Shown: positions 35,396-49,357 of the stretch, piece by piece
Position numbering within the stretch: position 1 is the first letter of the stretch
Layout of the letters: each line of letters opens with the position of its first letter
Assembly: GCF_010183535.1 (NCBI RefSeq)
Contig: NC_071328.1
Span: forward strand, 248,001 to 312,000
Direction of reading: 5' to 3'
DNA length: 64,000 nucleotides
From: Caenorhabditis remanei
Lineage: Eukaryota > Nematoda > Chromadorea > Rhabditida > Rhabditidae
Made by a program: the position numbers and the translations under genes
Notes under the pieces: generated by a model
Told to the model about the DNA's origin: nothing
What the model saw: the letters and a program-made list of their open reading frames with translations, nothing else
The model's database searches: none

Positions 35396-37253
35396 CTGCA
35401 GAAAAACGTAGTGACACATCCATTCTCTATGCAATCTGCGTCTCTCACAATCTCTCCCTCCGTTATCCTCTCTTTATACCAGTTTTGTAAAGTGTCCGTT
35501 GTCATTTTGTCCTTTTCGACACTTTTATTTCTCACAACTTTCGAAAAGGGACATCCGGATACACAGAGAGAAAGAAAGAAGAAAATATTTAATTAGCATA
35601 ATTATGTGTGCATATTCATCATCATATATTTTCTTCTTTTCCTTTTTCTCTTCTTGACCACAGATTCCCATGAAAAGAAGGCTTCGAGAGCTTATTATTA
35701 TTATTATTTGCTCCGTCTTCACTCCTTCATTTTCATTTACTTTCTTCTTCTCCCAAGTATAATAGATCGATACGAGGGTTTAGTAAATTTACACTAATTG
35801 CCATGTTGTATTGGTTTTAAGCACTAAGATTAGAACTTTTATGAGTATACGTAAATCCACTCAAGTAGCTCCGTAAATCTACATCAGAATTTAGTAAATC
35901 GACAAAAAAAACAAGTTTATTGCCTGTTTGCGAAGAACAGATTTCACCATAAATCTACAAAAGCTGCTCGTAAATCGACACTCCGAGCTTTCCCATAAAT
36001 CCATATAGCATTAAAAAACTCGTCCGTAAATCTACGCCTGAATTTTTGTAAATCCTCTGTTGAGCACGTAAATCGACACGGCGCCCGTAAGTTTTGGATC
36101 TTAGAACGCTCCTAGCCAGTAAATCGACATAAACTTTTCGTAAATCTACACACAACCCCGTAAATCCACTTGACTTGATTTCTCCCCATTCTCTAAACTT
36201 TTTTTTTTCCAATTCTTGTCAGTTCAAAAAGTTCAAATCTCACTCTTCTTCCCTCCAAAAATAAAAAAGAATAGAGATTAGTATATTTGTTGCTACATTA
36301 TGTAACAACACAAAAAAAGCGACAATTTTGCAATGATATTTCTTTCTTCTGGGATTAGTGGTTAGAGTCCAGAAACAGATAGAAGAAGAAGAGGAAGAGA
36401 AGAAACATGACAAATGAATTGGCATTCAGAAGAAGAAGACTTTGATGCTTCGTGTGGTGTGCTAGAAGACACTTTTCAAAAATTCCCTTTTGCTGGAAAT
36501 ATGCTCAAATGCAAATAATAGTTTTTGACTAAACGTGATTTTTTTGTAGTAGAGCATACTTGCAGCCTTCCGGAACAAAATCTTTACCTTTTTTGACAAA
36601 TGCGCTCTATCGACGAATTTTGGCTCAATTTGAGTTTTGGGCCAAAAACCGTCCAAAAATATTCCGGGTTTTGGTCAAAAATCAAAATGATCAGAATCAG
36701 GCCAAAATTGGGCTCAAAACGTCACAAATTTTATAGAGATCACGAGAACAACACTGTGATGTGTCCGGTGTATCTCGATTGTCCCCTAACTGTCACTTTG
36801 TCATCAAAATTTGGCACTCAGCCAAGTCTTTTTTGGGGCCGTGCCAACCGTTGTCTGATGGAGCAGACCTATGTAAAAAGTCAAAGATTTTTTCATTTGT
36901 GTCAGTTTTCACATTCTACTTTACACCGAATTTCTGTCAGTTAATCCGCAAGTGCGCTCTATCGCTCTTTTCGGAAAAAAGTTCAAATACTCTTTCGTCC
37001 TCAATTTTTTTTCAATTTCCCTCTTTTCAGAGCATCAACTTGATGTGTTTGATGAAAGAGAGAGTAATTTCCCACGTTTCTCACTCTTATCTTTTACTCT
37101 CTCTCCCTCTCTCTTTATCTGACTGTCTGCGTCTCTCTCCCTCTCTCTTTCTCTAATTAATTCGGAAGAAGACACGAAGCATCCAATAATCTATGTCCTT
37201 TTCCCCCTTCTCTCTCTACTGGTCCATGAACAATTTCTATCGGTTTGCAGGCG

Positions 37254-40200
37254 ATGTCATCTGAAGCGACGACGACGTCTCCAGAACACGCCGTCTCCTC
37301 CACAACAACACCATCCAATTCGGCCACGCCCCCTCCACCGAGCAAAGGGGGTGGAGCTCCTGGAGGGGGAGGAGGAGGGGAGCAACAACAAGTTCCATTC
37401 CGTATGCTTTTTATCTTTTCTGCGTTATTTTGACTTAAGACTGGAGTGAGAGTAAAATAATTGAATTTTCAAAAATTTGTAAATTGCGTTCTATTGACAA
37501 AAATTGAAGGGACGGTCAAAGCACGTCATGTTTATACTCATTCAAACCGCAATTTTACGCTGATTCAGAAAATACAAATTTCTTATTTGTTGGTCTAAAC
37601 CTAATTTAGTTATAACACTCTAAAAATTTTGAAAAACTGTAACTCTGTTAATTTCTGAGGTATCAAGGTTATTTTTAGGCAAAAAATTTAATCAATTTCA
37701 TAGGTTTCCGTTGAAAAATGAAAAATATACCACATTTTTACGCTGATTCTGAAAATATAAACTTCATAGTTGTAAGCTAAAAGCTTTTGACAAAATTTGT
37801 GAATCTATAGTTTTTTTTCAAAATTTTCTGAATACCTGTGCTTCCATGAATCTTCGAGAAATCTAGTTGGGTTTAAGACCGTTGGAATGTACTTTTTTCA
37901 AAAAGTTTTTAAACTTCCGCTTCCTTTCTTCCCCACTTACTTTTTCCAAATCCTTAGTGTCGAATTGACAGTTAGGGGACAAGCCGGACACACAGGACAC
38001 AACACAGTGTTATTTTCGTGATCTCCATAAATTTTGTGAAATTTTGAGCCCACTTTTAACATGATTCTGATAATTTTGATTTTTGGCCAAAATCCGTCTT
38101 AGTTCTGGACGGTTTTTGGACCAAAACTCGAACTGAACCAGATTTCGTCGATATTAGGCTCAAAACCTCGGAAATTTAGTGGAGGATTCGAATTTTGTAT
38201 TTGTTTCCTATTTCGAGCGGATTTTTCCAAAAATATTATCAAAAGTAACCAACAATGATGTCTGAACTGTTTTTCTTCTTTCCGGCATTGACTAAAAAAC
38301 TAAAACTATCAAAAATTCCTTTCTCCGTAAAAGAAGAGACACACGATGCTGCCCTCTATTATTTTTCCTCCTTTTCTCATCGTCACAACAGAAAAAATAG
38401 GCTATTATTCATGTGCCTAGCCTAGTCGCCTCCTGTCACCGTCTTAAATAGGAAAATTGTTGTGTCTGTGAAGAAATGAAATTGTTTTTTTCATGGAACA
38501 AAATTAATTTTCTTTTTCAATTTTTTAAATAACACTTTTACGACTGTTATAGAACGTAAAATATATATTTTTTGGCGGTCCCATAAAATTCGTAAAATTT
38601 GGCCCAAAAAGGCCCAAAACGGGTCCAAGAGTGTGTTAGATGCTCAAAGTTTAATAAATTATATAGAAATTACAAAATTCATTGAATTCAGGAACCCGGA
38701 GACACGTGAATGCAGTTTTCTGACAGTATTCGATACATTTTGTTATTTTAAGCCGAAAACTTGAAAAATCATTTTTGAACTAGTTCAAAAAGTTTTTTTT
38801 ACTAAATGTTTTAAAAAACCTAACGGTGTAAAACTCTTTTTTTTTAATCACCGTAAAATTGATGTTTCAATGCATTTACTTATGGGTGGGATTGTTAGAT
38901 TTTCAATGGAGAGAGCTTTCACAATTTACAGTTTTGTATTTTTTTCTGAGTTGCGTTGCGTACGCGTCCCGGTTTATATTTAATAACACGACAAATAAAT
39001 GTAAAATTTGATATTGACTTATGGAATTGTTAGATTATCAATGGAGCATGCATCCATCTCTCCCACCAACTCAACAATTTTCCAGAAATGATACCACCCG
39101 GTCACTTCTTCGCGAATCCCTTCATGAATCCATATATGCCGACACCAGTTGCCCAACAAGAAGGAGATCCGAATGGCGGTGGGATTCCTCAGATCCCGAA
39201 TCAGATGGTGTTCTCCCCGGCACAATATCAAGAAGTGATGCATCACTACTTTCAACAGATGATGGCGGCGAGTGGTGCACAATTCCCAATACCATTCCCA
39301 ATGCAGTTTCAACCGGCGTTTCAGCAACCAAGGCCTAGTTCTCAGGTTAGTCATCATTTATGTCGAAACCCCCTATGTGGAAATCTGTGGTTTCGCAACA
39401 TTTTCCTTCAGAGAAAAACGTTGAAAAAAGAGAATATAGAAAAATTGGCCACAATAAAAACGTGAGGATGGACATTCAAAGAAGTGCTGTATTGACACTA
39501 TTATATATTTGCAGTCTCTTGCCGCAGGGTGTTAAAGACTCATCAAATTTGTTCGAAATGATCTCGAAACGGAAAACATGAATTGCAGTTCTTTTCAGAC
39601 CTACAAAGCTCAAAAAATACGAAATTTGATCCTTGCATCGAGACCATTTCGCGAAATCTCGAATAAATTAGATGCGCCTTTAACACCCTCCGGAAGCAGA
39701 CCGTGAATTTATAATATCACTGATTTATCTAATTGAGTCTTTTGTTTTGTTTTCTTCCTAGAAATCTAAAATTCTCTCAGTGATAGGGAATCCTGGGCAA
39801 TTACCTTTAAAAGCTTTCCTCAGACATCCGGACTCACATACACATAGACAGACAAAACAAAGAGCCTCAAGAGAGCCTCAAGAGACCTCAATCTCTCCCA
39901 AATGACATTCATCTGTTTCTCTCCTCTTATATAAGTATCATCTCAGGCATCATCATCGCATCGGTCAGAAGACGATAATGGGCGGCAGACAGCTGGTAGT
40001 GCCGTCTCGACGAATGTATCACCGAATCATCGAGAGGTTCGTGGGGAAAAGGAGGGAATGGGTACTTGATATAAGGGTATACGGGTTTTAGCGCACAAAG
40101 AAAGAATTTGTTGAAACGTGCCTTGGTAGTCCTATACATAAAACAGACTGGGTGACCTCTGATACATTCGAGTCCGCAGATGCCGAACCTGAAGTAAAAT

Positions 40201-43200
40201 TCTGCTAAATCCCTCTGTGAACCAAGTTATAAGCCGTCAAACTTCTCCAATGGCTAATCATAGATTCGGAATCTACGGACTTGAAAGTATCAGGGGCCAA
40301 ATTTTTGAGTCGTTTGAAAGATACACTTCCCTTGTGAGATGTTTTAATTTCATTGAAAATTTAAATTTTTGAGTAGGGTGAATCAATAGCTAAAAAATAC
40401 ACCAAAATATACATCTCGGCAAGTTCTAGATCTGACATATTGTCATCATGGGTAATGCAAGCGCGCTCTACTAAGATGCTTAAAATTTCAATGCAAATTC
40501 AAATTTTTGAGTAGAACATCTCAACTGTTTCCAGACACAACCAGTGGAAGAGCCGAAGGAAACAACCGATGGACTTGTGGATAATGCTCCTGGTAAGTTT
40601 TCTGACTTTTCTGTTATCCTTTAAAAGTAGTCATCCCTCCACTCCGCTAGACATGGTGTCCCCCCTTTCGTCACCACCACCACAAATCCACATAGCGAAC
40701 AATTAGTGAATCGACAAACGAGGAGATGTTGGAGGAGAGAGTGTGCGATGAGTGAGAGACACAGAGAATCTCTCTCCAAAAGAGAGATGCTCTCGTGTTT
40801 CAGGATGCTTAGCTAGCAGTTGTCTCACTAGAGAGGGAGGATACTTACTACTTGTGTGTGCATGTGTTCGGGAGAAAAAGGGATCAGGAAGGCAAAACCT
40901 TTAATGGAGGCGCACCTAACTGTGCCTGTTTCCGGCGGTATATCTCGTTTTCCAAAGGAAATTTTAAAAATTTGCTAACTGACAAAATATAGTTTAATAA
41001 TCATAAAATATTTCTTCAGTTGAAAACATTTCAAGCGAATCTAATATCCAGTGACAGTCATTCAAAGCATTCTAAATTCTTCAGAAGACCTCCTGGTGCC
41101 AACGTCCACATCATCAGCAGAAGTCGTTATTGGAGATGTGATCGGCGACTCATCTGAAAATTCGCAGGAATCCACTGGAGAGGAGAAATCAGAAGAGAAA
41201 CGGAAACTATCGGGGGATCGAACGGATTCTCTGATAAGGAAACAAATGAGTGAAATGGAGAAAGAGATTACGAGGAGGTCACAGAATAAGAATATCAAGA
41301 AGGTAAGAGTTTTGTAGTCCTTTTGAAGGAGTCGAGGGACAGAAATTTTAATTTTAATCTAAAAAATTGATATGAAGGTATAATTTAAGTTCAAAAACAT
41401 TGATTTTGAAAAAAAAAACATTTTTTTCAAGACTAATTTGAATATTTAAAGTTTCTTATCAAAATGCTAACAAACCTAAACGAAAACACTCTAAAACAAT
41501 AAACAACTTAATTTTTCAATTGTAGTCCTTTTGGAAAAGACAAAAACTTGAGATTTCCCCCCAATAAACCAAATTTTAACGCAAAAATAGAAAAAATCTC
41601 TCTTCGTTCTCGGAGATTTTCCCATTTTCACCACAATAATCCAATAACGGTCCCCCCTCCTCCTCTTCTTCTCCCTGACCAAAGGGGTCCCAATTTCACA
41701 AATGCACTCACTTCTTCTTCTCCTTTCCCCTATTTCCTTTTCACTCACTTTTTTCTTCATTTTTTTCTTCAGACGCGTTTTTTTATTATAGATTTTTAGT
41801 ACTAGGAGCTGACTTTGAGTGGGTGTGTCACGGTGTGTTGTATAATTGTCTTGAGGTCATTATAGTTAGTAGTGTTATTAATAAAAAGTATATATACGCA
41901 CTCATCAGAGAATAGGGCGAAAATCCTCAAATTTCTCAAATTTATATTTTTCTTAAAGATCAAGTTTAGACCCTCAAAAAATTGTAGTTGACAATTTTTT
42001 GATAGCTCCAACACCATCTTAAAACTTAACAGTATCTACTGAATTTAGGCTTAAATTTTTAGTTTTTTTTTTCGGGTTATTCGGGTCCATTTCGGTTCTT
42101 AACCTCTCACCTATACCACCTCCTTAATCAGATCGACGACGACGGTCTGGCTGAACTAATCGGATCGTCTTCATCTTCCAAACTAACCGCCGACGATTTC
42201 TCGCCGTTCACGGATAAGGTATTATCGATTGATTTGTGGATTTCGATGTTGTGATATGGTCAATTGTCCACAGTAACCCCCTTTGCATGTTGTGCACCTT
42301 TTAATTTCATGAATAACTAATTTTGACGACAAATTGCGTACTGTACGTAATTTTTTGTAAAATATGGTGTATTGTTTCAAATTTCCCTATTGTCGTGATT
42401 GATTTTCATTGGAAATTCAGAAAATTTAAATATTTAAAAATTGCAGAGCGGTCTCTCCTACCAACCACCCGCGGCAACTCCGCCCACTTCTGAAAAGGCG
42501 CCGAAAGAATCGTTGAATCAACTCCGTTCCTCATTTAATCTCCCGGAGGATTCACCTACAGTAGGCCCCGTTCCAACACAACAAGCTCCGCCCCCTCCTG
42601 CTGCTCAATTCGCGAATAACTCAATGTTTATGGCAAATGCTGGAAATTTCGCGCAGAACGCCGCGTTTGTTCAGGTATTGTGAAAGGACAGTGGCAAAAA
42701 AAGAAATAATTTTTCAGATGACACCGCAGGCACCATTCGGCGCCGCGCAAGGCTTCCAAATGATGCAACCACATCAACATAATCTCTTCATGCAACAACC
42801 TAATCGTGAGTTTTTACTTTTAGTGGAAATGCGCTCCATTAATAAGTCCAATTTTTCCAGCAACCTTCGTGAACAACGGCACGAATCCATTCCTCCAATC
42901 GCAACCTTCTCTACCAAACTTCGTGAATGGCAGCGGTGGCACCGCTCCTTTGGTACCTACAGTAACCGCTCAACAATTCACACCGGAACAACTCGCCGCC
43001 GCATTCGCCCAACAACAAATCGCTCAACAACAACAATTCCAACAACACGCCGCACCAACTCCATTCGACGCTCCGCCCCCTTCCACATCTCCAGCTACAG
43101 TAACCCCCGCTGGATCTGGATCTGGCACCGGATTAGCTCCACCACCACCACCATCTCATCCGATACCAAGAAGGGTTAGTGGTGGAAGTGGATGGCCAGA

Positions 43201-46200
43201 AGAGAATAAGGAGAATGGGACTAGTGGGACACCGAATGGGACGACACCTGTCGGAGCACCTTCCACGTCTACAGGTCCCGATGATCCAGTTTGGGTTTTG
43301 AGGGATTCGTATTTGAAGAAAATGCAGAGAGAGCAGAGGACATCGGCGGAAGAGGTAACATTTACAAATTTCTTTTGGTTGGCTGGCTGGCGCTCTTTCG
43401 ACGCTTTTCGGAGCACGTAGAGATATTAATCTTGACGTTACACTTTGATTTTAGCAATTTTTAAGCAATTTTATTCGTTTTTAAAATGTTTAAAATGAAA
43501 ATTTTCGCTTTAAGATGATTCAGCCGGTTTTTGGGTATCTCACATTGATTTACTCGAGGCTTCTTGTTTTCGCACACTAAAGGTGCGCCAGACGACTTTT
43601 AGACTAAAATGTTCTGCCCTAAACGTCACGACAAGCAGAATTTTGTTCTTTTTTAAAAGGAAGAATCTGGAACATTTTTATATCCATTTTTATAAGATTA
43701 TACAGAAAATCGAAAATATAATGATACCCTTGGGGAGACAAAGAGTTCAGAGCTTCGACTCTAGTTTTCGCCGTTTTTAAAAAAAAGTTTGAGTTTTATG
43801 AAAATAGTGAGCCAAAATTGAGTCGTGTCTGTAACTGCTCTGTTTTTAAGCTCCGTAAGTCGTAAATTTATATTTTTTGTAATAAATCAACTTAAGATCT
43901 CTATTTTTGTAGTTAACAACTTCTCAATAACTCTGCAGACTTGTGAGATACGTCCTATAGAAGTTAATTACTGGAAATCTAGCTCAAAGAATTTTCTTTT
44001 CATCTTACTCCCCGTCTAGTTTTCTACAATTCTCAACAGAAATAAATTCTCGGTCACAAAATAACTGAGTTACACCTCTTTAAGCTGTCATTACGAGAAA
44101 GCGCAGAGAAGCGAGAGTGTCTCGTTGTCTGCGTCTCTCCGCAAACTTCTAGAGCGCATATCTCAAAAGTGGGCGGAGCTATCAAACAGTTGTCAACTAG
44201 AAAAATGAAGATCTTTTCTTGGTCTATCCAAAAAATGTTAATAAGGAAGCACACGGGCAACAGATGGTTGAGAGAAACTTGATGGGATTTTCTTAATTTC
44301 CGTTTCAATTTAATTCTACAATTATTTTTTCCCTACAGGAAATGAGTTGGCATGAAGCGGCGACAGCTGCTCAGGAAGCGGCAGAAAATGGAGTTGGCGA
44401 CGAGCAAGAGGAGCAAGAGACTGATCGATTACTGAATGGAGCAGGAGGGACATCCGGACAAAAAGGATCGATTGGTGGCGATAGGCGGGGATCCGTGGAT
44501 AAGAAAAAGAATAGTAAAGAAAGTGAGTCATAATGTGGGGAGCTATAAGAACTACGACAGGAACAAGATGCAAGCGCGCTCTAACGAAATTTGTTAACTT
44601 GCTGTGAAATAACATTTGCAGTGGTGCAGTTTCTCTTTAAATTTAAAAAAAAATCTCAAACGCGCTCTATTGCGAATCGGGAATTTTCTTGTTGGTTTTG
44701 AACAGTTGGAAGTATCAAACTGCGCTCCAGTGCACAGACATTTAATTTGCGTTAGAGCGCGAACACCTACAGTAGGAAGTATCAAGTGCGGTAGAGCGTA
44801 TTTTCCACAAAAACTTTTAAAAACTAAAACTATAAATCCTCGGAACATCCACGCACCACATCCACCGTCCACACCCACCCACCTTGTAGTTGTTAATTTA
44901 TTCGGTGAGTTTTGTGTAAATCAATCGATATCCTGCAAGAATTCGCTATGAAAGTGCGCTCTATTGAGAATTTCTCATTAAAGCGCATTTGCACACTCTG
45001 TTTTTTTCTTCCTTAGTTTTCAATGGTTCCCTTTCTTTGGTTTCTTTTCTCTTGTGCATGGTTTTAGTATTTCGTTCGTAGTTTTGCAAACGCGCTCCAT
45101 TGACAATATATGGTTTTTTAAACAGAAAAAAACAGTTTTGAGCTTGTAGAGCTAGTTTTTGAGTTATTCACCTCAAACTTCCACACTTTTATGCACAGAA
45201 ACCAATAAAATGTTTTTTTTGAAAAATGCATTATATCTTACGACAATTTGCGTACACTACAGTAACCCGTGTAAATTTCTCAACAACTGGCGCCTGCTCT
45301 TTTCAACCACTTCTATCCGTGATGGCTACCCAATGGACTCGGCTTATTGATACTTATTTACAGTACTTGTCAAAAAATTATTTATATTCTTTAACATTTT
45401 TTTCAGTGGAAACTCATTTAAAATCTTAAATTTCTTTAAAGCACTATTTGCTATCTTCTAAGCCTCTTATCTAAAAAAGGGGCGGAGCTAGAAAAAAGTT
45501 AAAAACTAGTAAAATGTGTAATATTTCAAGGGCTGAATTTTTACTGTTGACAACTTTTTTAAAACTCCGCCCTTTTTTGAGTTATGAGCTTTTAAAGAAA
45601 ACGTTTTATAAAAAATTCAATTTTTTTGGTAATGAGACTTGTCAAACTTTGTAAAGTTGTCATTCTGTCTGTTTTGTTTTTTTTTCATTGAATTTACATT
45701 TATAAAATAGACTAAATCTAGATCTTTATTTTTGTAGTTGACAACTTTTCGATAGCCACGCCTCTTTTTGAGATATGCGCTTTTAAAGATAGGAACCTGT
45801 GGTGCCGAGAGAGAGAGGGAAGGGTGAGACGCAGACAGTTAGCCGCTCTCGTTTCTCTCGTCTCTCCTCCCAGGTGCCTAACTTTAAAAGCGCATATCTC
45901 GAAAGTGGGGCGGAGCTATCAAAAAGTTGTCAACTACAAAAATAAAGATCTAGACTTGATCTTTAAGATTAAAAAAAAAAAGAAATTTGGAAGTTTGTTA
46001 ACTATTCTTTGACGAGTACTGTAATTTTTTAATGTTTCAAATATTTCTCTGCTGGTAGTGGCTTATACGAGTGAAATCCCCGCCCTTTACGCTTACAAAG
46101 CATCCACACACAACTCCCCCTTCAAAACTCAAAAATCCTTCTTCATCCCCTTCTATTTTCAGCAATGGTACATGAACCTGCAGTATTGATCGAAGGAGTT

Positions 46201-49200
46201 CTCTTCCGTGCGAGATATCTCGGCTCAACACAGATGTTGTGTGAGAGTAGAGGGAGCAAAGCTGCTCGGATGGCACAGGCGCAGGAAGCGGTGGCGAGAG
46301 TCAAGGCACCCGATGGAGATGTTCAACCGTCGACCGAGATTGATTTATTCATTTCGACTGAGAAGATTATGGTGTTGAATACTGATCTACAGGTGGGTAG
46401 AGTTAAAAATTGAAATTTGAGTATTTCATTTTGAAGAATTGGTGAAAAGTCTTTGTCAAGGCCCTTTTATTGTCGCCAAAACTCAAAATTCAAAATTTCG
46501 ATTTTTTTGAATTGATGAATATTTTTCGCAAAAAAGTCAAATTTTCGACTAATCTTCAGAATTAAAAAAAAACTGAAAAATTATCAAAAATTTTGACACT
46601 TTCGATGAAAAATTGAAAAAATGTCAAAAAATTGGTTTTTTTTGAAGCCGAGTCTGCGGGTCTTCCTGGGTCTTAAAAGCATGGAATTCAGAAAATTAGC
46701 AATAGAGTCCACTTTCACTTTAGTGCTTATAAATTTTTAGAAGGCCGCTCTGGAACTTTTCGACACTAAAATTTTTCTCAAAATTTTTGCAAGGTCAAAA
46801 ATTCAAAAAATAAAAATATAACTTAATTTCTCTCTTCAAATTTTCAAAAAGGGCTTTGGGACGTTTTGAAACCGAGTCGTTTTGAAACCGAGACGTTTCG
46901 GAACGAGACATTTCGAAATGCCAAGGAGTGCCAAAACTCCCATGCGCATTGATGATAATTTTCAAAAGTAAGCGTTAGAGCGCGCTCGTATTACCTTTTC
47001 AATTTTTCCTTAGAGTGCACTTGAAACACAAAAAAGGACCGTAGAACCCGATAAAACAATAATCTTGCAGAGAATATCGGACACCGACGTTCGCCAGGAC
47101 ATTCTAATGGATCACGCTCTCCGAACGATCAGCTATATTGCAGATATCGGAGATCTAGTGGTTCTAATGGCCCGTCGAATGTCGACGAGTCATTCAGATG
47201 AGAGTTGTTCGGATGGGTAAGCATAAGCATCGCCTAACTTCCCAAAACTCTTCCATATTCAGTGACAGTCAAAGTGGTGGCGTCAGGAAGACACCGAAAG
47301 TGATATGTCACGTGTTTGAGTCGGATGAGGCGTCGTTTATTGCTCAATCCATCGGACAGGCATTCCAAGTGGCTTACGTCGAGTTTTTGAGGGCTAATGG
47401 CATTGATGATCCGTCGTATTTGAGACAGATTGATTATCAGGTTGGTTGGATTTGGATAGGCTTAAGCAATTTTAAATTAAAAATGTGATGTATTTAATAC
47501 AGTACCAAGGTTTGCTACAGTAAATTGCTACAGTACTCCCCTACCGTATACAAAGTTTAAGTACAATCCAAAAGAAGTAACAAAAAAACTACTGTAGCCG
47601 GGAGTTTATTAAGCCTGCAACTTTACATTAACTTTACTTAAAGTTGTCAATTGCAAAAATGTTGCCCTTGAATTTCTACACATTTTATAGGTTTTCAACT
47701 TTCTTCTAACTCCGCCCCTTTTTGATTTATAAGGCTTAGAGGATTATAGAAAAAGTGAGAGAGCGCAGAGAAACCAGAGAGTCTAGTTTCTCTGTCTCTC
47801 CCCCTTCTCCCTATCTCTCTCTTTGACGCGCATAAACTTCAAAGCCACGTAACTCCTCAGCAATTAAACCTATCAAAAAGTTGTCAACTAACAAAATGTA
47901 GCAAATTTTTCGTAGATTATTTTGTTAATTTACATTTTTTTTTAGCTTATCAGTTTGTAAAAATACAGCGGTTTTAAGCATGGTAGGGTGCAAAAGTTCA
48001 GTTTTCAGTTTTTGTGTGAATCTCGGGTTTTTGAAGTTTTGAAATCAATTGCGCCGTAAAACCCGTTAGAAAGAAAAAAGAGACGCAGAAAAACTCTCTA
48101 TTTCTGTCCATCAAAGGGGCGGAACTAAAAAAAGTTGAAAACTAATAAAAAGTGTAGAATTTCAACGGCTGCATTTTTGCAATTATTAACTTTAATAAAA
48201 CTCCGCCCATTTTTGAGTTATGAGCTTTTTAAGAAAACTTTTAAAGAAAAATTTTTTGGTAGTGAAACTTGTCAAACTTTGTCTCTCTCTCATTTTTCTC
48301 AACCTTTCTCTTATTTCAGGAAGTGCTAAACTCGCAAGAACTGCTTGGCGACGAATTGGAGATGTTTGCCAAAAAAGAGACTCAAAAGGAGGTTGTCGTC
48401 CCTAAGAAACCCGGAGAGCCCCTCGGCATCGTCGTCGTGGAATCCGGTTGGGGCTCAATGTTGCCTACCGTAGTCCTCGCCCACATGAATCCGATCGGAC
48501 CGGCCGCTCATTCGAATAAACTAAATATCGGAGATCAAATCATCAATATCAATGGAATCTCTCTGGTCGGGCTGCCCCTATCGGCTGCTCAGACACAAAT
48601 CAAAAATATGAAGACAGCGACAGCGGTGAGGATGACAGTAGTCTCCACACCGCCCGTTGTCGAGGTTCGCATCAGGAGACCCGATACGAAGTATCAATTG
48701 GGATTCTCCGTGCAGAATGGTGTCATCTGTTCGTTGTTGAGAGGTAAGGAACAAGTTTTAGTAAAGGAAAACTACGGAAATCCGATTTCTCAGCCTGGTG
48801 GCCTAGAAACCCAAACTTTGGCCATCAAACCTATATATTCAGTATCTGCGTGACGAGAGCTTTCAGAAAAGTATAATCATGATTAGGTTTGAAGCAAGTT
48901 GGGTCTCATCACGAAGTGATGGCCTAGAAACCCGAAATTCGGCCACTAGCAGTTTTTGACCAACTTTGAGCGGGAAATTGTGCGAAAATCGTGAAAAACA
49001 GTATTTTTCACCCGAAAACCTTCAAAGAGGGCAAAAAAGGTCATCATACCTATATATTTGAGCTAAGAATTTCAATTGTTGCAGGAGGAATCGCGGAACG
49101 AGGTGGAATCCGTGTGGGTCATCGAATCATCGAAATCAACGGGACGTCGGTGGTCGCTGTGGCACATGACAGGTATTTAAATTACCTTTTGCAAGATTTT

Positions 49201-49357
49201 GAAATAAATTTTGAAAAAAGATTTTTGGAAAAAAAATCAATAATTTTTCAGAATCGTGAACATGTTGGCCACCGCCGTCGGCGAGATCCATATGAAAACA
49301 ATGCCGACATCGATGTTCCGTTTGTTAACGGGTCAAGAGCAGCCACAGTATATTTAA
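37254..49357 (+). CDS. lin-10: X11/Mint scaffold with PTB and two PDZ domains
   Basis: Fifteen exons: 37254-37401, 39086-39345, 40535-40592, 41085-41302, 42132-42218, 42447-42674, 42718-42805, 42861-43354, 44339-44522, 46163-46392, 47071-47216, 47263-47440, 48320-48743, 49085-49172, 49252-49357 (2937 nt, 978 aa; the C. elegans protein is about 982 as I recall). Residues 1-590 are Pro/Gln-rich and low complexity. The PTB domain is about 592-765, PDZ1 about 795-880 (carboxylate loop at EPLGIVVVE), PDZ2 about 888-970, and the C-terminus is the family-typical EQPQYI. LIN-10 works with LIN-2 and LIN-7 to place the LET-23 EGF receptor basolaterally and in glutamate-receptor trafficking. TTTGCAG stands three bases before ATG. 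Exon 4 has three in-frame acceptor options. Introns hold many inverted repeats. Confidence 0.94.
37967..38210. repeat. Dispersed repeat, second direct copy
   Basis: Lies in lin-10 intron 1. Aligns with 35139-35395 through GTTAGGGGACAAGC, TTCGTGATCTCC, CTGGACGGTTTTTGGACC and GAAATTTAGTG. Confidence 0.6.
39927..40280 (-). pseudogene. Coding-like relic in lin-10 intron 2
   Basis: On the minus strand an open frame runs from about 40215 to a TAA at 39927, without stops for about 95 codons, and includes [20 protein letters not shown] and [19 protein letters not shown]. At the DNA level the segment 40200-40270 aligns with 16270-16330 (shared GAGTTATAA / AAGTTATAA and AATGGCTAA / AATGGTTAA words), so it may belong to the same decayed family. 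No start signal or splice partners seen. Unknown function. Confidence 0.3.
44090..44235. repeat. GTCAACTAC-family arms in lin-10 intron 8
   Basis: Left arm at about 43865-43960 (TTTTTGTAGTTAACAACTTC), right arm at about 44155-44230 (CATATCTCAAAAGTGGGCGG then AGCTATCAAACAGTTGTCAA). GTCTGCGTCTCTC lies between. An element split by about 130 bp of extra DNA. Confidence 0.6.
45480..45975. repeat. Two adjacent GTCAACTAC-family palindromes in lin-10 intron 9
   Basis: A first, degraded pair is at 45480-45590. The second, 45725-45975, is well kept: TTTTTGTAGTTGACAACTTT and GAGATATGCGC on the left, AGACGCAGACAG and CTCTCGTCTCTC in the core, then GCGCATATCTCGAAAGTGGG and AAAAAGTTGTCAACTACAAA on the right. 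The same intron holds many isolated GTGCGCTCTA words (44575-45095). Confidence 0.75.
47640..48235. repeat. GTCAACTAC-family palindromes in lin-10 intron 12
   Basis: 47640-47920 has TTTCTAACTCCGCCCC, a GAGAGAGCGCAGAGAAACCA core and TATCAAAAAGTTGTCAACTA. A partial second unit at 48105-48235 has GGGGCGGAACTAAAAAAAGT against AATAAAACTCCGCCC. Immediately precedes exon 13. Confidence 0.65.

Larger units (their letters stand above)
26840..37253. other. 10.4 kb divergent intergenic region between mau-2 and lin-10
   Basis: No intact protein gene seen. Contents in order: palindromic GTCAACTAC elements (27790-28045, 28310-28600, single arms to about 28900, then 30550-30900), a CTGCGTCTCT cluster (29164-29327), a CGTAAATC island (29565-29870), a GC-rich palindrome (31388-31503), possible minus-strand mini-exons (31844-31954), a second GC-rich repeat (32045-32300), a TIR element (32305-32680), more CGTAAATC islands, a tRNA-like relic (34120-34205), and two copies of a GACAGTTNGGGGACAAG repeat (35139-35395 and, inverted, 36599-36803). 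The mau-2 promoter should lie just above 26839 and the lin-10 promoter just below 37254. Confidence 0.6.

Noticed and set aside
42637..43179. 180-codon plus-strand frame overlapping lin-10 exons 6-8
   Set aside because: Out-of-frame reading through two lin-10 introns; the lin-10 frame is continuous and fits the family.
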